A stretch of DNA of 53,329 bases from Nitrososphaeraceae archaeon (GCA_016782225.1 JADDOW010000043.1:1-53329), one strand, 5' to 3'. Positions 8,403 to 19,137 are shown, numbered from the stretch's first letter. A program made the numbers and translations. Notes: generated by a model from the sequence alone, not told the origin.

Positions 8403-10130
8403 TTAAGCCATAAAGTATCTTTGCGCAAGACTTAATTCCTTTGCTGGATCAACTGTTGCAATTTCCCCATTAACTTTCACTTCATAGGTTTCAGGATCAA
8501 CGGTTATTTCAGGTGTTTTGTCATTCCACAGCATATCTTTTTTGCCAATAGTTCTACAATTTTTAACAGCTAATACAGTTTTTTCTAGCCCCAGTTTTTG
8601 GGGAACTCCTAGCTCTATAGCCTTTTTGGACATGAATGTAAATGAGGTTTTTTGGACTGCACGACCCATTGAGCCAAACATTGGCCTGTAATAGACTGGC
8701 TCAGGTGTAGGAATAGAAGCATTAGGATCGCCCATAACAGACCACGCAATAAAACCACCCTTAAGAATCATTTTTGGTTTTGCAGCAAAGAAAGCAGTGT
8801 TGTACATTACCAAATCTGCACATTTACCAGTTTCAAGTGAGCCAAGATAGTCAGTTAAACCGTGAGTAATTGCACAGTTGATAGTGGTTTTTGCGATATA
8901 TCTTTTAGCTCTTAAATTATCGTTGTCGCCTTCTTCCTCTTTTAATTTTCCCCTCATTTTTTTCATTTTATCTGCGGTTTGCCATGCACGAAGTACAACC
9001 TCTCCAATCCTACCCATAGCTTGACTATCGGAAGAGTACATACTCAGCACCCCCTCATCGTGCAATACGTCCTCAGCAGCGATTGTTTCGGCGCGAATTC
9101 TTGAATCTGCAAAGGCCACATCCTCAGCAACCGCTGGGTTTAGGTGATGGCAAAACATCAGCATATCCAAATGCTCATCAACAGTGTTTACTGTAAATGG
9201 TCGGGTGGGATTAGTTGATGATGGCAAAATATTTTGCTCTGCAGCTATAGCAATAATGTCGGGTGCATGTCCACCGCCAGCTCCTTCTGTATGATAAGTA
9301 TGTACAGCCCGCCCATCTATTGCATTTATCGAATCTTCAAGGAAACCACATTCGTTTATGGAATCTGTGTGTATAGCAACTTGGGTATCAGTCAAATCAG
9401 CAGCTCGTAAAGATGTATCCAAAGTAGCAGGAGTAGTACCCCAGTCTTCATGATCTTTAAGTCCGCATGCTCCTGCTTCAATTTGCTCCATCTGGGTAGC
9501 TAATGAAGGATGCGAATCATTGCCTTTTCCCAAGAATCCCCAGTTAAGAGGTACATCCTCTACTGCTTCCAGCATTCTGCTAATATTAAATGTCCCAGGT
9601 GTACAGGTGGTAGCATTAGTTCCATCTGCAGGACCAGTACCACCCCCTATCATGTTACAGATACCATTGCCTATTGCATCGATGTACTGTTGCGGGGAAA
9701 TCATGTGGACATGAGTATCAAAGTGTCCGGGAGTACATATTGTGTGTTCACCTGCAGTAGCCTCAGTACAAGCAGAAACAACCAAGTTTCTATCCACGTC
9801 ATCCATTACTAAAGGATTACCAGCCTTTCCGATTCCAGCGATTTTACCATCTTTTATTCCTATGTCACCTTTTACGATACCAATTACAGGATCCAATACA
9901 ACAGCATTTGTAATAACAAGATCTAAAGCGCCATTTGCACTGGTAACTCCAGGGGTTTGAGCTAATCCATCCCTTATAGTTTTACCGCCTCCGAAAACAC
10001 ATTCGTCTCCATGTGAGATTAAATCCTTTTCAATTTCAATTATAATATCGGTATCGCCTAAACGGATTTTGTCACCTGTGGTTGGGCCATATAGATCAGT
10101 ATATTGTTTTTTTGTTAATTTTAATACCAT
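8403..10130 (-). CDS. ureC: Urease subunit alpha
   Basis: Catalytic subunit that hydrolyses urea to ammonia and carbamate. 575 residues, close to the usual length. Every active-site residue can be placed: nickel ligands H140 and H142 (HFDTHVH), the bridging carbamylated K225 ([10 protein letters not shown]), H254, H280 ([15 protein letters not shown]) and D368 (SSDSQAMGR), plus flap residues C327 and H328 (MFCHHL). An active enzyme is therefore expected. In ammonia oxidizers it supplies ammonia for energy and assimilation. It starts 14 bases after the stop of ureB. Confidence 0.98.
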   Translation of the reverse strand: MVLKLTKKQYTDLYGPTTGDKIRLGDTDIIIEIEKDLISHGDECVFGGGKTIRDGLAQTPGVTSANGALDLVITNAVVLDPVIGIVKGDIGIKDGKIAGIGKAGNPLVMDDVDRNLVVSACTEATAGEHTICTPGHFDTHVHMISPQQYIDAIGNGICNMIGGGTGPADGTNATTCTPGTFNISRMLEAVEDVPLNWGFLGKGNDSHPSLATQMEQIEAGACGLKDHEDWGTTPATLDTSLRAADLTDTQVAIHTDSINECGFLEDSINAIDGRAVHTYHTEGAGGGHAPDIIAIAAEQNILPSSTNPTRPFTVNTVDEHLDMLMFCHHLNPAVAEDVAFADSRIRAETIAAEDVLHDEGVLSMYSSDSQAMGRIGEVVLRAWQTADKMKKMRGKLKEEEGDNDNLRAKRYIAKTTINCAITHGLTDYLGSLETGKCADLVMYNTAFFAAKPKMILKGGFIAWSVMGDPNASIPTPEPVYYRPMFGSMGRAVQKTSFTFMSKKAIELGVPQKLGLEKTVLAVKNCRTIGKKDMLWNDKTPEITVDPETYEVKVNGEIATVDPAKELSLAQRYFMA

Positions 10131-10144
10131 TTTTCCATTACCTC

Positions 10145-10519
10145 CTAACTGCTCATTCCTTTAAATCCAGCGAGTTTTGCTTTTTCAAATGCCATTCTCT
10201 TTATATTAGAAGATTTCATGCTACCCATGGTTAAGCCATTAAAGCCAAAACAAACACGAGTACCTCCATATTCACACAACTCAACTTCTTTGGTATCACC
10301 TGGCTCAAATCGTATAGATGTACCAGCAGGTATATTTAACCTAAAACCAAATGTCTCTTCTCTTGGAAAATCAAGAGCTTTATTGACCTCAAAGAAATGG
10401 GTATGCGAGCCTATCTGGGAGGGTCTATCAGCGTTATTTGATACAGTAATCTTTTTTGTTTTTCTGTTTTCATTACATAAAACATCCCCTTCAGATAAAA
10501 TGTACTCTCCAGGTATCAT
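10145..10519 (-). CDS. ureB: Urease subunit beta
   Basis: Small structural subunit, 124 residues, recognised by MIPGEYI at the start, the [22 protein letters not shown] block, [10 protein letters not shown] and the C-terminal RVCFGFNGL. It is a separate gene here, as in most archaea and bacteria with three-gene urease. Its C-terminus runs slightly past the usual end (about 20 extra residues ending GFKGMSS). It lies between ureA and ureC. Confidence 0.96.
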   Translation of the reverse strand: MIPGEYILSEGDVLCNENRKTKKITVSNNADRPSQIGSHTHFFEVNKALDFPREETFGFRLNIPAGTSIRFEPGDTKEVELCEYGGTRVCFGFNGLTMGSMKSSNIKRMAFEKAKLAGFKGMSS

Positions 10520-10585
10520 TGTGTAATAATACCTCCAACTTTCAAATTTGGTTTATTAATAATCATTTTAACCATTTTTACATCA

Positions 10586-10888
10586 CTATTGAATTGGGTC
10601 GTGCACAGTTACAAGCTTTGTTCCATCGGGAAATGTAGCTTCCGCTTGAACAGTGTGAATCATTTCAGGTACTCCATCCATCACATCATTTCTTTTTAAA
10701 ATATTTCTTGCTGAACTCATCAACTCTGCAACTGTTTTTCCATCACGTGCGCCTTCAACTACAAAATTAGCTATATATGCTATTGATTCAGGATAATTCA
10801 GTTTTACTCCTCTTTGTTTTCTCCCCTCTGCAATTTGCGCTGCAGTCCATATCATCATTTTTTCAATCTCTCTTGGGACTAACATCAT
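10586..10888 (-). CDS. ureA: Urease subunit gamma
   Basis: Smallest urease subunit, 100 residues. Hallmarks are the MLVPREIEK opening, [21 protein letters not shown] and the C-terminal [15 protein letters not shown]. The ATG at 10888 is followed by a second Met; either could be used. It is the first structural gene in transcription order. A 117-base spacer separates it from the upstream 194-aa unknown, leaving room for a promoter. Confidence 0.96.
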   Translation of the reverse strand: MMLVPREIEKMMIWTAAQIAEGRKQRGVKLNYPESIAYIANFVVEGARDGKTVAELMSSARNILKRNDVMDGVPEMIHTVQAEATFPDGTKLVTVHDPIQ

Positions 10889-11005
10889 TTTTAATTCATA
10901 ATAAAAAAGGGAAAAGAGTTATTTTAAAATTCAAAATAATAATTCATATATATCATATTAATAAGGTCAGTTCCGATTTAGCCGATGTCTACTGAATAGG
11001 TTTTG

Positions 11006-11590
11006 TTATTTTGGGTATATTGTGATAGGTAAGCACATCTTTAACCAATAAAATATTTTTTTATAATCACCATTTTTCTTTGCAGAAATAATAAAGTTAT
11101 ACGAATCCTTTTGAGTATAAATTTTTAAAAGATTATCGTTTACTGCAGAACCTAGCATATTCGTTACGGTCGTTTCAACTCCATGATAAAAAATAAGTTT
11201 ACTGATTTCTTTATAATTGAGATAAGAAAGTTCATTTGTTAAATTTAAAGACGAAAACCCATTATGAAGAACTGAGTCTTTTAATTTTATGTCGTCAAGC
11301 TTCACTTTATCAGATAAAAGATAATATAGATATGGTCCAAGTCCTGCAACATAACCAATATCCAAAAGATTTTGTAAATTCCTTTTTTTTGAGATAAGAA
11401 TTCCCCTGTTTGTGAATGTAATTAAATAGTTAGAACGTGTAAATCCATTTTTGATATTACCACTTAGTCTCAATATAATGGGCTCTTTATCGAACTCTTT
11501 ACATAACTCATAGAAAGATCGAATTTTTTGCGATTCTGACATTTGGACATTATTTTTTAGCTGTTCTAAAGATTCGTTAAATTGTGACAT
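11006..11590 (-). CDS. Hypothetical protein between urea transporter and ureA
   Basis: 194 residues, not recognised. Soluble by composition, Lys/Asn/Leu-rich, with no signal peptide. A segment around residues 45-75 (YLITFTNRGILISKKRN) looks like a beta hairpin, and the C-terminal part is mixed alpha/beta ending in LPITIYPK. It lies on the same strand between the transporter gene (142 bases upstream) and ureA, so a role in urea use or its control is a position-based guess. Confidence 0.7.
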   Translation of the reverse strand: MSQFNESLEQLKNNVQMSESQKIRSFYELCKEFDKEPIILRLSGNIKNGFTRSNYLITFTNRGILISKKRNLQNLLDIGYVAGLGPYLYYLLSDKVKLDDIKLKDSVLHNGFSSLNLTNELSYLNYKEISKLIFYHGVETTVTNMLGSAVNDNLLKIYTQKDSYNFIISAKKNGDYKKIFYWLKMCLPITIYPK

Positions 11591-11732
11591 TTTACAGTAT
11601 GATTATCATTTTAAAGGAAAACAATAAATAATTAAGTCAATGTCTAAGATTAGATAATTTTTGTTAAAATATAATCTATCCTTAGAGTTTTGCATTTTAT
11701 ATATCCAATAAAATAAGTGGCATAATATGGAT

Positions 11733-12890
11733 TTAGGGCCTGGACCAACCCAGACCTGCTGGGATATTTGTGAATCCATATATTGCTATTAGCCATACCC
11801 ATGCAGTAAATACAAAAGGCCCAGTAAGTGCAGGCAATCCCCATTGTCCAAAGAAGCGCTGTAACGCAGGCATTACCACTACAGAACAGGCTACAGTGGC
11901 AAACACAGCCATCAAAAACGTTTGCCAAGTTAACGGGACAAAGCTAGTTAACGCAATCATTACAAGCACTTGGTTAAAACCATGTAAACCAATTCTGGTT
12001 TCCTGTGTCGGTAACTTCATCAGTATGGATAAACCTGCACCTAATGCAGATCCAATTAATGCCATAACCCCTGCAAGGTATAGGGGCGAATATTCATCCC
12101 ATTGCGCGGTATATGCATTAGTAAACCAAGGCCTATCTTCTTGAGTACCGGCTATAAACGGGGCTAATTCAAAAGCTAACGTCAATCCTATAACCCAAAA
12201 CAAACCGGTTTTCCAGTTCTCTATAAAGGTAACCTGCGATACACCCTTTAGGGTTGCCTTAATGAATTCTTTTGCGGTCCATTTAAAGTTCTCTACAATC
12301 TCTTGCACAGGATTGTCAATGTCATTCTTACTTTCAACTCCCGCTGCTTTCACGCTTACTGCTCTTGGTGCTTCTGGAATTTCAGGCCAAATGTCATGAC
12401 CATAACGTTTGCTAGCATACATCATAGCCCAAGTTGTAAAGATAAATGACGATGTGAATCCGGGAATAGCAACAGAGTTCTCTATGCCCCCCCTAAGGTC
12501 TGGACTAAATATATCACCCATCCAATGCGAAAATGCCATCCAGGCAACGGCAGTAATGGCAGCTCCGAATATTGATATGGATAGGGTTGCCCTGTTTGCT
12601 TTCACAAAGGGTCCAGACCAGAAAGCCATTCCAGTCAAAATGGAGTTATAACCAAACAGACCAAAAGTAACAAGACCATAATCTGCACCTAATACTATAG
12701 CCACACCTGCTCCTACTAATCCAGCTAATACCATCATCATACCAGCTTTTCGAGAAGCTATCAAAACACCAACGAGAATTAGAATGCCAGTTACTGGAGA
12801 GCTAAACAAAGGTACTTCTGAGATGCCATTAAACAATATATAGAAAAAATCAAGTATAGGATCTCCTGATGAATATGTAGGTATTCCCAC
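11733..12890 (-). CDS. Urea transporter (UT/SLC14 family)
   Basis: Channel-type urea transporter of the cytoplasmic membrane, 385 residues. The two-fold UT repeat is visible: FFYILFNGISEVPLFSSPVTG near the N-terminus with GYNSILTGMAF, and the second half with GASILMKLPTQETRIGLHGFNQVL-type sequence and ending TAWVWLIAIYG. About ten hydrophobic spans. A charged linker (residues ~175-215) separates the halves. The start is GTG with no upstream in-frame ATG. Placed upstream of ureABC, it feeds urea to the enzyme encoded in the same cluster. Confidence 0.9.
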   Translation of the reverse strand: MGIPTYSSGDPILDFFYILFNGISEVPLFSSPVTGILILVGVLIASRKAGMMMVLAGLVGAGVAIVLGADYGLVTFGLFGYNSILTGMAFWSGPFVKANRATLSISIFGAAITAVAWMAFSHWMGDIFSPDLRGGIENSVAIPGFTSSFIFTTWAMMYASKRYGHDIWPEIPEAPRAVSVKAAGVESKNDIDNPVQEIVENFKWTAKEFIKATLKGVSQVTFIENWKTGLFWVIGLTLAFELAPFIAGTQEDRPWFTNAYTAQWDEYSPLYLAGVMALIGSALGAGLSILMKLPTQETRIGLHGFNQVLVMIALTSFVPLTWQTFLMAVFATVACSVVVMPALQRFFGQWGLPALTGPFVFTAWVWLIAIYGFTNIPAGLGWSRP

Positions 12891-13237
12891 AGTATGTTCT
12901 TGTCCCAGTATTGTTTAACGTTTTGTAGAGAATTTAAGTTTATTAATAAAAAATCAAAAGAAAAGGTTTGTAATCCAGATGGGAAATAACACCTTATGTA
13001 ATACGATCAGTATTGGAATATCCTAATGTATCTTATCTCCAAGTATAAAATATATTCATTAAAATCATTTATGGTTTATCTGATTTTTATTTGAATCTAT
13101 TTTTTACAAGTCTTTTGTATCCTGATAAACTACAATAAATCGAGAAAACAAGATCAAATTAATAAATATGCATATCAGATAAAGAATGCTATATTATATT
13201 TATTTTGTATTATGTAATCCTACACGAAACAAAAAAT
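12891..13237. other. Intergenic, upstream of the urea transporter
   Basis: No gene seen. The part next to the transporter is AT-rich and should contain its promoter (a TTATTAATAAACTTAAAT-like stretch lies roughly 50-70 bases before the GTG), but no box can be fixed with confidence. Confidence 0.4.
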
Positions 13238-13510
13238 TTACTCATATACCGATGAATGGTTTCTTTGTGATTGATTTAGGAATTTCAACCCTTTGCTAGA
13301 TTTAGCAATTTCCTCCTTATCCATGACCTTTTTCTTTTTATATTTTTCGTCTATTTTTTTTATTGCAGTTTGTCCTTCATCAACCGATCCATCTTTTAGA
13401 TACAAGTTTGATGACGACTGCTGAGGAAGGAGATTTCCATCATTTAAGAATGTATAATTGCCAATATTTGATTTATTATCCAATATTTTTATTTTTTTTA
13501 TTTTTTTCAT
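13238..13510 (-). CDS. Small basic hypothetical protein
   Basis: 90 residues, ATG start, Lys/Ser/Asn-rich with a long KKIDEKYKKKK helix-like segment. No recognised domain, signal peptide or Cys motif. It stands alone, and the reading frame could be a chance ORF in AT-rich DNA. Confidence 0.4.
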   Translation of the reverse strand: MKKIKKIKILDNKSNIGNYTFLNDGNLLPQQSSSNLYLKDGSVDEGQTAIKKIDEKYKKKKVMDKEEIAKSSKGLKFLNQSQRNHSSVYE

Positions 13511-14173
13511 TACTCATTTCATTTTTCTATTTATTGAATAATACCATTCTTCATGTTCATGACCGAATTCTCTCATTCCTTTTTCATTTAACATCAATGT
13601 TACAAATCGAGTAATATTCAAAATTATAAAACTTAATAATTGCTATAGATATCATTTACAATAACAACTAAAACAGATTTAAATATGAATATTAACTAGA
13701 GAATAAGTCATGGAATGAAGTTTGAAATATTCAACCATTATTTTAAAGAGGTCCCAATTATTAAATATTTCTATTTTATTGCTATCCACCTGTATTGTAC
13801 ATCTCGAATAAAAATATCTATATGATTGTTGATACCAACTACTATGCCGACTATTATAATAACGAATTGAAACTGTAAGGTATGCGAAATCCGTTGATCA
13901 GTATCAAATCTTTCGCTTTATCACAATAAAACATAAATAAATAAAAAGTAAATGGTTATTAATAATGGTTTTTATACTTATTACTTATGTAAGGAACGGT
14001 ATATCATTCAAATAGTGAAACCATAAATCTTTATAAGTTCACTTTAAACTATTTACAAAACGTTTAAAATATTTATTGATTTAAATTTAACAACTGTTTA
14101 AGATTAAAAAATTACAGATAAAGCTATTGCAACACGACAAATAAAGATATAACTATTTAGTAATGTTTAATCG
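13511..14173. other. Intergenic, no gene seen
   Basis: About 660 bases of AT-rich sequence with no credible frame. The last ~60 bases before the Lrp-type gene hold several TTTAAA/ATTTAAAT stretches that may include its TATA box. Confidence 0.5.
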
Positions 14174-14748
14174 ATGCTATATACCATAGATGAATTGATT
14201 CTCTCAGCATTAAGCAAAAACTCACAAGATTTAAACGAAATGAGAGATTATTTAAATGATTATGGATATAACTTGAATCTAGGTGAAATAGATACTCGAA
14301 TTAAAACATTAGAGGATGAAAAAGTGATAGCAGGTTGCACCATTAGTATTGATATCAATAAAGTAAAGCAAAGGTTAATGAGAGTAGTATTGGTAACCTT
14401 CAGGTCTTCTCAACACTTAACAACCAGGATGAAAGTTTTAAAAAAATTTTCAGATGATGCGCCATTTGTATTATTTTCTGGTCGCACAAGAGGCGGATAT
14501 GACTGGATTACAATTTTACTGTCCTCATCAACAGAAAATGCTGATGAAGAGTGATATTTACAGGAATCTATTTGGAGATATCATTCAAAATTGAGACATA
14601 TGACTTTTATCCTACAAACGGATCTAATTCTAATGCGTTTACATATACCAGTAAAGGATACACAAAGTTTCTAGGTGAATGGCTCCAGCACGCTAAAAAT
14701 GATGGAATCAATAAAAATTTAAACCTTTATTTCAGTAATTGGGAATAA
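14174..14748 (+). pseudogene. Lrp/AsnC-type regulator, frameshifted
   Basis: The first 126 codons give a winged-helix N-terminus and the start of a ligand-sensing domain (MRVVLVTF, GYDWITILLSS), then hit a TGA at 14552. The adjoining frame from 14551 continues for 65 codons with FKIETYDFYPTNG and a C-terminal helix, making a protein of about 190 residues. Between them a third frame reads SDIYRNLFGDIIQN, which fits the family pattern better than either main frame, so two small indels seem to have occurred. It is either a recent pseudogene or a sequencing error near 14550-14595. Confidence 0.7.
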
Positions 14749-14762
14749 AACCCGATATAAAA

Positions 14763-15674
14763 TTATTTTAGGCACTTCTGAGTTTTAGATGTCTTTAAAT
14801 TTTTAAATCTAATGGTATCGTCTATTAATGAATGAATTTTGAGTCTCAATTCCATCAAAAAGCTGAGTATATCGGTACTTTGTGTAGGCTCAAAAGTTAA
14901 CTGAACTTCATCTATTATGCTATCTAATCTAACAAGGGTAATTTTTAAAGCAAGAGAAGTTTTTTTTGTGATTTTTAATGTTTTGGCACCCTTAAGATTA
15001 ATGATATCATTTATCATTTTGTCATCCATATTAATTTTATCTTTCGAATAAACTGTTTTAACTTCCCTGATTTGCCTTATTGTTAAATCATTTTCTATGA
15101 TGTGACTTGTAAATTGAATAATGTTTTCATGGGATAAATTTGTTAATTCTAATGCTTGACTCACACTCAGCTTATTTAACATTATCTTTTCTTTAATGTC
15201 TTGTGGAAGTTTTAAAAGTTGAATTCTATGTGAAACATATTCTTCACTTTTGCCGATCTTCTTGGATAATTCTGTAACACCCCCCCAACCTAGATCCTGA
15301 ACGTATTTTCTAAATGCTTCAGCTTCTTCTAAAGCACTCATAGACTTTCTTTGTATATTCTCCGTGATTTGAATTTCGAATGCTTGTTTATCACTTAATT
15401 CCCTAATCTTACAGGGTATGTGACGCCAACGAAGAGATTTACATGCATGAAACCTTCTGTGGCCTGCGACTATCTCAAAGCTATTCTGATAAGGTCTAAT
15501 AAGTATTGGTTGGAGTAATCCATGTTCTTTGATACTTGAAGTAAGGGATTCAAATTCCTGTTGATCGGTGAATTTGTCTCTAATAGAAAATTGAGAGGGA
15601 CGAACCATCTTCATTTCTATCTGTTCCACAATACTAGTATCGAAAACATGCATAATACTATTAGATTGACCCAA
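14763..15674 (-). CDS. ParB-like partition/DNA-binding protein
   Basis: 303 residues. The N-terminal ParB/Srx nuclease-like fold shows ILIRPYQNSFEIVAGHRR and ENIQRKSMSALEEA, which in ParB bind CTP. A helix-turn-helix follows (LSKKIGKSEEYVSHRIQLL). The C-terminal ~100 residues are archaeal-specific. Start TTG at 15674, or ATG at 15653. No parA neighbour is in view, so a role in chromosome segregation or as a nucleoid regulator is inferred from family only. It converges on the frameshifted Lrp-type gene. Confidence 0.85.
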   Translation of the reverse strand: MGQSNSIMHVFDTSIVEQIEMKMVRPSQFSIRDKFTDQQEFESLTSSIKEHGLLQPILIRPYQNSFEIVAGHRRFHACKSLRWRHIPCKIRELSDKQAFEIQITENIQRKSMSALEEAEAFRKYVQDLGWGGVTELSKKIGKSEEYVSHRIQLLKLPQDIKEKIMLNKLSVSQALELTNLSHENIIQFTSHIIENDLTIRQIREVKTVYSKDKINMDDKMINDIINLKGAKTLKITKKTSLALKITLVRLDSIIDEVQLTFEPTQSTDILSFLMELRLKIHSLIDDTIRFKNLKTSKTQKCLK

Positions 15675-16273
15675 TACTTATACATTTTCATCGTATTATA
15701 ATTTTATTGTCATTTTTAAATTGTATTTTTAAATTTTACATTGGTTTAACATATTTATTGAAGATATTATATAATAGTATAAATATTTGATTAATTATAA
15801 CATAACTAATTGATTGTTCGGATCAGATAACTAGTACTAAACCTGATAAAGAAAAATAAAATCCAGAATATGCATTGAAAAATTGCCACATGATTGATTA
15901 TAAATTAGCCATCAGCATCAAAAGAATTTTAGCATAATTGTTAGGTATTATTAACGAAGTTTAAACACATGATGTAAACATTGTGAAAAATATTTGTCAT
16001 GACCCTAAAACTTGTTAGTTTTTTTCTTTCAAGAAATTTCGCATAGTTTGTTATTATGCAATACTAAAAGCATTTATCCATATTGAAAAAAGCTAGAAAT
16101 GTATTAGCAAATTTATTTTAATTTCCATTAGAATACGATTAATGGTTGTTGTCGATATTTGATAGAGCTCAAATAATGCACAATTGTTTGTTAAAAGTAT
16201 CTCTATGCTTTGATCTCTTTAAGTATAAACAACTAATATTAAATTGTTCTGGCTATAGGACACTTACCATGTC
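15675..16273. other. Intergenic, no gene seen
   Basis: About 600 bases of AT-rich DNA between two minus-strand genes. I found no convincing frame, RNA gene, or parS-like palindrome. Confidence 0.5.
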
Positions 16274-16744
16274 TTATTTAATTACTAGCACTGGGCAATA
16301 TGAATATACAACTATGTCAGAAGCTACACTCCCAAGCAACATTTTTTTAAGCCCCGAGTTTCCTCTTGTACCAATTACTATCATATCAACGTCTCTTTCT
16401 TCGGCATAATTCAAAAGTGACGCAGCAATTGAGAATGGTGTAGTTATTACATCTGTTTTTATTTTTTTATCAGCCTCAGATGGTTCTCCTTCATTTTGCT
16501 TAACATATTTGACAATGTCATTGAACCATTTTTCTGCATCCTTTTTATAATTATCCAGGTAAGAATGTGAAACCATACCAAAAACTCCTGAAGAATCACC
16601 ATGATGGATCTTGGAGGGAACAATCGACAAAAGAATCAATTCGGAGTTGAATTTTACGGATAAATCTGTTGCATAATTTGCAGCATGAAAGGAAGATTCC
16701 GATCCATCCACTCCTACTAATATTCTAGAAACTTTACCCAACAC
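16274..16744 (-). CDS. Universal stress protein (UspA family)
   Basis: 156 residues with the Usp fold: ILVGVDGSESSFHAANYA at the start, and the ATP-binding motif GTRGNSGLKKMLLGS (Gly-x2-Gly-x9-Gly-Ser) near 128-142, followed by VYSYCPVLVIK. Belongs to the ATP-binding branch of the family. Cytoplasmic, with a regulatory role under stress that is not specified by the sequence. GTG start (16744). The gene stands alone. Confidence 0.92.
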   Translation of the reverse strand: MLGKVSRILVGVDGSESSFHAANYATDLSVKFNSELILLSIVPSKIHHGDSSGVFGMVSHSYLDNYKKDAEKWFNDIVKYVKQNEGEPSEADKKIKTDVITTPFSIAASLLNYAEERDVDMIVIGTRGNSGLKKMLLGSVASDIVVYSYCPVLVIK

Positions 16745-17019
16745 AAATGGTTTACCTAATAGTTATAAAAAGTATTTCAATCAAACATTTAAAAATTAAA
16801 AAACGATATTGCTCATTTTTCCGAATATCCGTATATCAACTATTCAAAAGAAGTGGCACAAGAGACTCTACTTGTCCAATTGGATGTTACATTAATAACA
16901 TAATTTTGATCATTTTTGCAGAAATCAAATAAAAAAAAACAATAATGTAATTATATTGGTTTTTGACTGCACCTAAAGCTAATAAAGTATTATTATGTAT
17001 GCCTTAAACAATAAAAAAA

Positions 17020-17439
17020 ATGAATCATACAGAGATTTTGGAATTTCTTATGGAAGGAACATACACAAGTAAGATAAGTACAATAAACAAGGATGGTTCA
17101 TCACATCTAACTCCAATCTGGTATATCTTGGATGAGAATAACCACATAACTTTTACGACATACTCTAAATCGGTAAAAGGAAAAAACTTGCTTCGTGATC
17201 CAAGAATTAGTTTTTGTGTGGATGATCAAGTGCCCCCTTTTTCTTTCGTTATTGTTTACGGAATCGCAGAAGTAATTTCTAAACCATCTGATCTATTGAC
17301 ATGGACTACAAAAATCGCGGAAAGATATATGGGAAAAAACTTGTCTGATGAATACGGAAAAAGAAATGCTGTTGAAGGGGAATTGCTCATTAAAGTCATT
17401 CCTACAAAAACCATTGGTCAGAAGGACATATCAATTTAG
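17020..17439 (+). CDS. Pyridoxamine 5'-phosphate oxidase-like (PPOX) protein
   Basis: 139 residues, split beta-barrel flavin/F420-binding fold. Typical features are the opening EFLMEGTYTSKISTINKDG, the HLTPIWYILDENNHITFTTY strand pair, KGKNLLRDPRISFCVDD, and a C-terminal IKVIPTKTIG. In archaea such proteins usually use F420 or FMN. The substrate is unknown. ATG start after an A-rich leader. Monocistronic. Confidence 0.85.
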   Translation: MNHTEILEFLMEGTYTSKISTINKDGSSHLTPIWYILDENNHITFTTYSKSVKGKNLLRDPRISFCVDDQVPPFSFVIVYGIAEVISKPSDLLTWTTKIAERYMGKNLSDEYGKRNAVEGELLIKVIPTKTIGQKDISI

Positions 17440-17745
17440 CAACTTTCAAATTTATTGTTTTTTGACAGAGAAAAAATCAGAATTATTGATTCATTGCTTA
17501 TAATGAATGCAGGTATACCCGATAAATAAAATAAATTGATCTATTTCCTGCATCATACCAGGATTAAATAAATAAATAAATTGACTTGCCTATAGAAGAA
17601 AACTACGATTTATATCAATTTTCCCTTTGTTGGCCATACAGTGTTTTTATTGATTCCATTATTTGGAATTTTAAATACAAATTAAGGAAATTTATGATAA
17701 ATTCCAATGATTAAATATGCCTTTATTATTTTTTAATGCATAGGT
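17440..17745. other. Intergenic, no gene seen
   Basis: About 300 AT-rich bases. Nothing recognised. Confidence 0.5.
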
Positions 17746-18381
17746 TTGGATATATCTAATTACTTTATTTCATTTCCAGAATATTCTTATTTATTCGGTA
17801 CATTATTAATATTTTTACTTAGTGTTATCCCGATTCTTACTCCCCCTACATGGATGGTAGTAGTAGCTGCTTATATGATAAATCCATCTCTAGATCCTAT
17901 TGTTCTATCCATACTAGGGGCTTCAGCGGCTATCAGTGGTCGGCTAGTTTTATTTCAATTCAGTTCATTTAGCAGAAAATTTATCAATGAAACTCGAAAA
18001 AGCAGTTTAGACAGATTAAAAAAATATTTAGAAAAAACCAAATACGGCTATTTTTTAGGAACTATGATTTTTGCTTTAACTCCCCTTCCAAGTAACATGC
18101 TATTCATATCTTATGGCATCATGAAAGCCAGATCGATTGGCATAATTATAGGATTTTGGATTGGTCGATTTATTGTATATTTTATGATGATTAATTTATC
18201 CAAATATTTCTTTAAGTCTTTTAGTGAACTGTTTAAAAACGACATTACTTTTACAATTTTAGTCGATATAGTAGGTATTGTTATGACTTTATTAATAATA
18301 TTTGTCAATTGGGACATCCTACTATCACAGCACAAATTGGTTTTCATTAAACCAAAAATATTTTTTCCAAATAGCAAATAA
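17746..18381 (+). CDS. DedA/VTT-like integral membrane protein
   Basis: 211 residues with five or so hydrophobic spans. The order of a Pro-rich re-entrant segment (TPPTWMVVVAAYMINP), a Gly/Ala span (ILGASAAISG), a charged loop (SLDRLKKYLEKTKYGYF) and a second TPLPSNMLFISYG segment resembles the VTT/SNARE-associated domain of DedA proteins, which act as lipid scramblases or transporters. The fit is partial, so the family call is tentative. The start is TTG at 17746. No in-frame ATG gives a complete first span. Confidence 0.65.
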   Translation: MDISNYFISFPEYSYLFGTLLIFLLSVIPILTPPTWMVVVAAYMINPSLDPIVLSILGASAAISGRLVLFQFSSFSRKFINETRKSSLDRLKKYLEKTKYGYFLGTMIFALTPLPSNMLFISYGIMKARSIGIIIGFWIGRFIVYFMMINLSKYFFKSFSELFKNDITFTILVDIVGIVMTLLIIFVNWDILLSQHKLVFIKPKIFFPNSK

Positions 18382-18780
18382 AAATAAATAATTTGATTCT
18401 GTTCACTCTTTGGCTGTTATTTTTTGGTGTGTGTTGTTTTTTGGGTGATAAGATTATACCGTATCTGGTTCTGCCGAAACCATACGCGTTGTTAAACCAG
18501 ATGCTTGGTTTCCTCAGTTGATGTGTTTTTTTGGGTGCCCAAAATGGATTGTGTAAAAAAACATGCTGGAAAAACCACGTAGATTCGAACCGACCATAAA
18601 GCTAAAACTAATATATAAATTCATTGTATTATATTGTGGTGTCACATTTCTATTGGAGAACACATGTAGCCCAAGGTTGACCAGATGTTAAATAATTAAC
18701 CTTAAGTATATCTATCGCTGATTATTATTTAAATGTCAAATAACGCGCCAACGCATAATTCAACTTAATCTGATAGATAG
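18382..18780. other. Intergenic, no intact gene
   Basis: Contains a short palindrome (TTTTGGGTGCCCAAAA near 18528-18545) and an AAACCA/TGGTTT hairpin just before it. An 11-codon open frame at 18733 (MSNNAPTHNST) may be the broken start of the pseudogene that follows. Confidence 0.4.
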
Positions 18781-19105
18781 AAAGTTTTTTACCTTTGTTT
18801 TGTTGCAAAAAAAAGACAACCGAAAAAAAGAAGGAAAGATATTGAAAACTTAAAGACAATAAAGTTTGATGAACTAGCAAAAGAGTTGTGGTTAAAACAA
18901 CCTCTAATCCAAATAAATGTAAATAGTTATATTCTGATTCACCAAAAGATTGGTTTTGTGAATGCGAAGATACATTACATAGAAATACAAAATTTTTGAT
19001 AACACAAAAGAAGGAAATAAAAAAACACATGATGTTAGAATCCAAAATGCTAAATTCAATTCAATGAGATTGGCTGCAAAACCTGAAGGATTTCAAGGAT
19101 ACTGA
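18781..19105 (+). pseudogene. Frameshifted gene of unknown family
   Basis: A basic frame (KKRQPKKRRKDIENLK, then FDELAKELWLKQPLIQINV) runs without a start codon to a TGA at about 18998. Dropping one T from the run of five T at 18993-18997 continues it smoothly as NFDNTKEGNKKTHDVRIQNA to a stop at 19103-19105. The composition on both sides of the shift is alike, so this is one decayed or mis-sequenced gene. Family not recognised; the Lys/Arg-rich start suggests nucleic-acid binding. Confidence 0.45.
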
Positions 19106-19137
19106 AACAATGGCACAAGGGGAAGGAGAGAAAAAAA

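Noticed and set aside
9510-9960. Plus-strand frames over ureC
   Set aside because: Shadows of a gene whose every catalytic residue is in place on the minus strand.
16747-16932. 61-codon plus-strand frame upstream of the PPOX gene
   Set aside because: Ile/Lys-rich, no domain; looks like translated AT-rich spacer. It holds the region where the Usp promoter should be.
18585-18605. T-loop-like GATTCGAACC, as of a minus-strand tRNA
   Set aside because: No T-stem pairing and no further tRNA arms nearby.
18725-19045. 106-codon minus-strand frame
   Set aside because: Phe/Leu/Ser-rich low-complexity reading opposite the better-looking plus-strand pseudogene.
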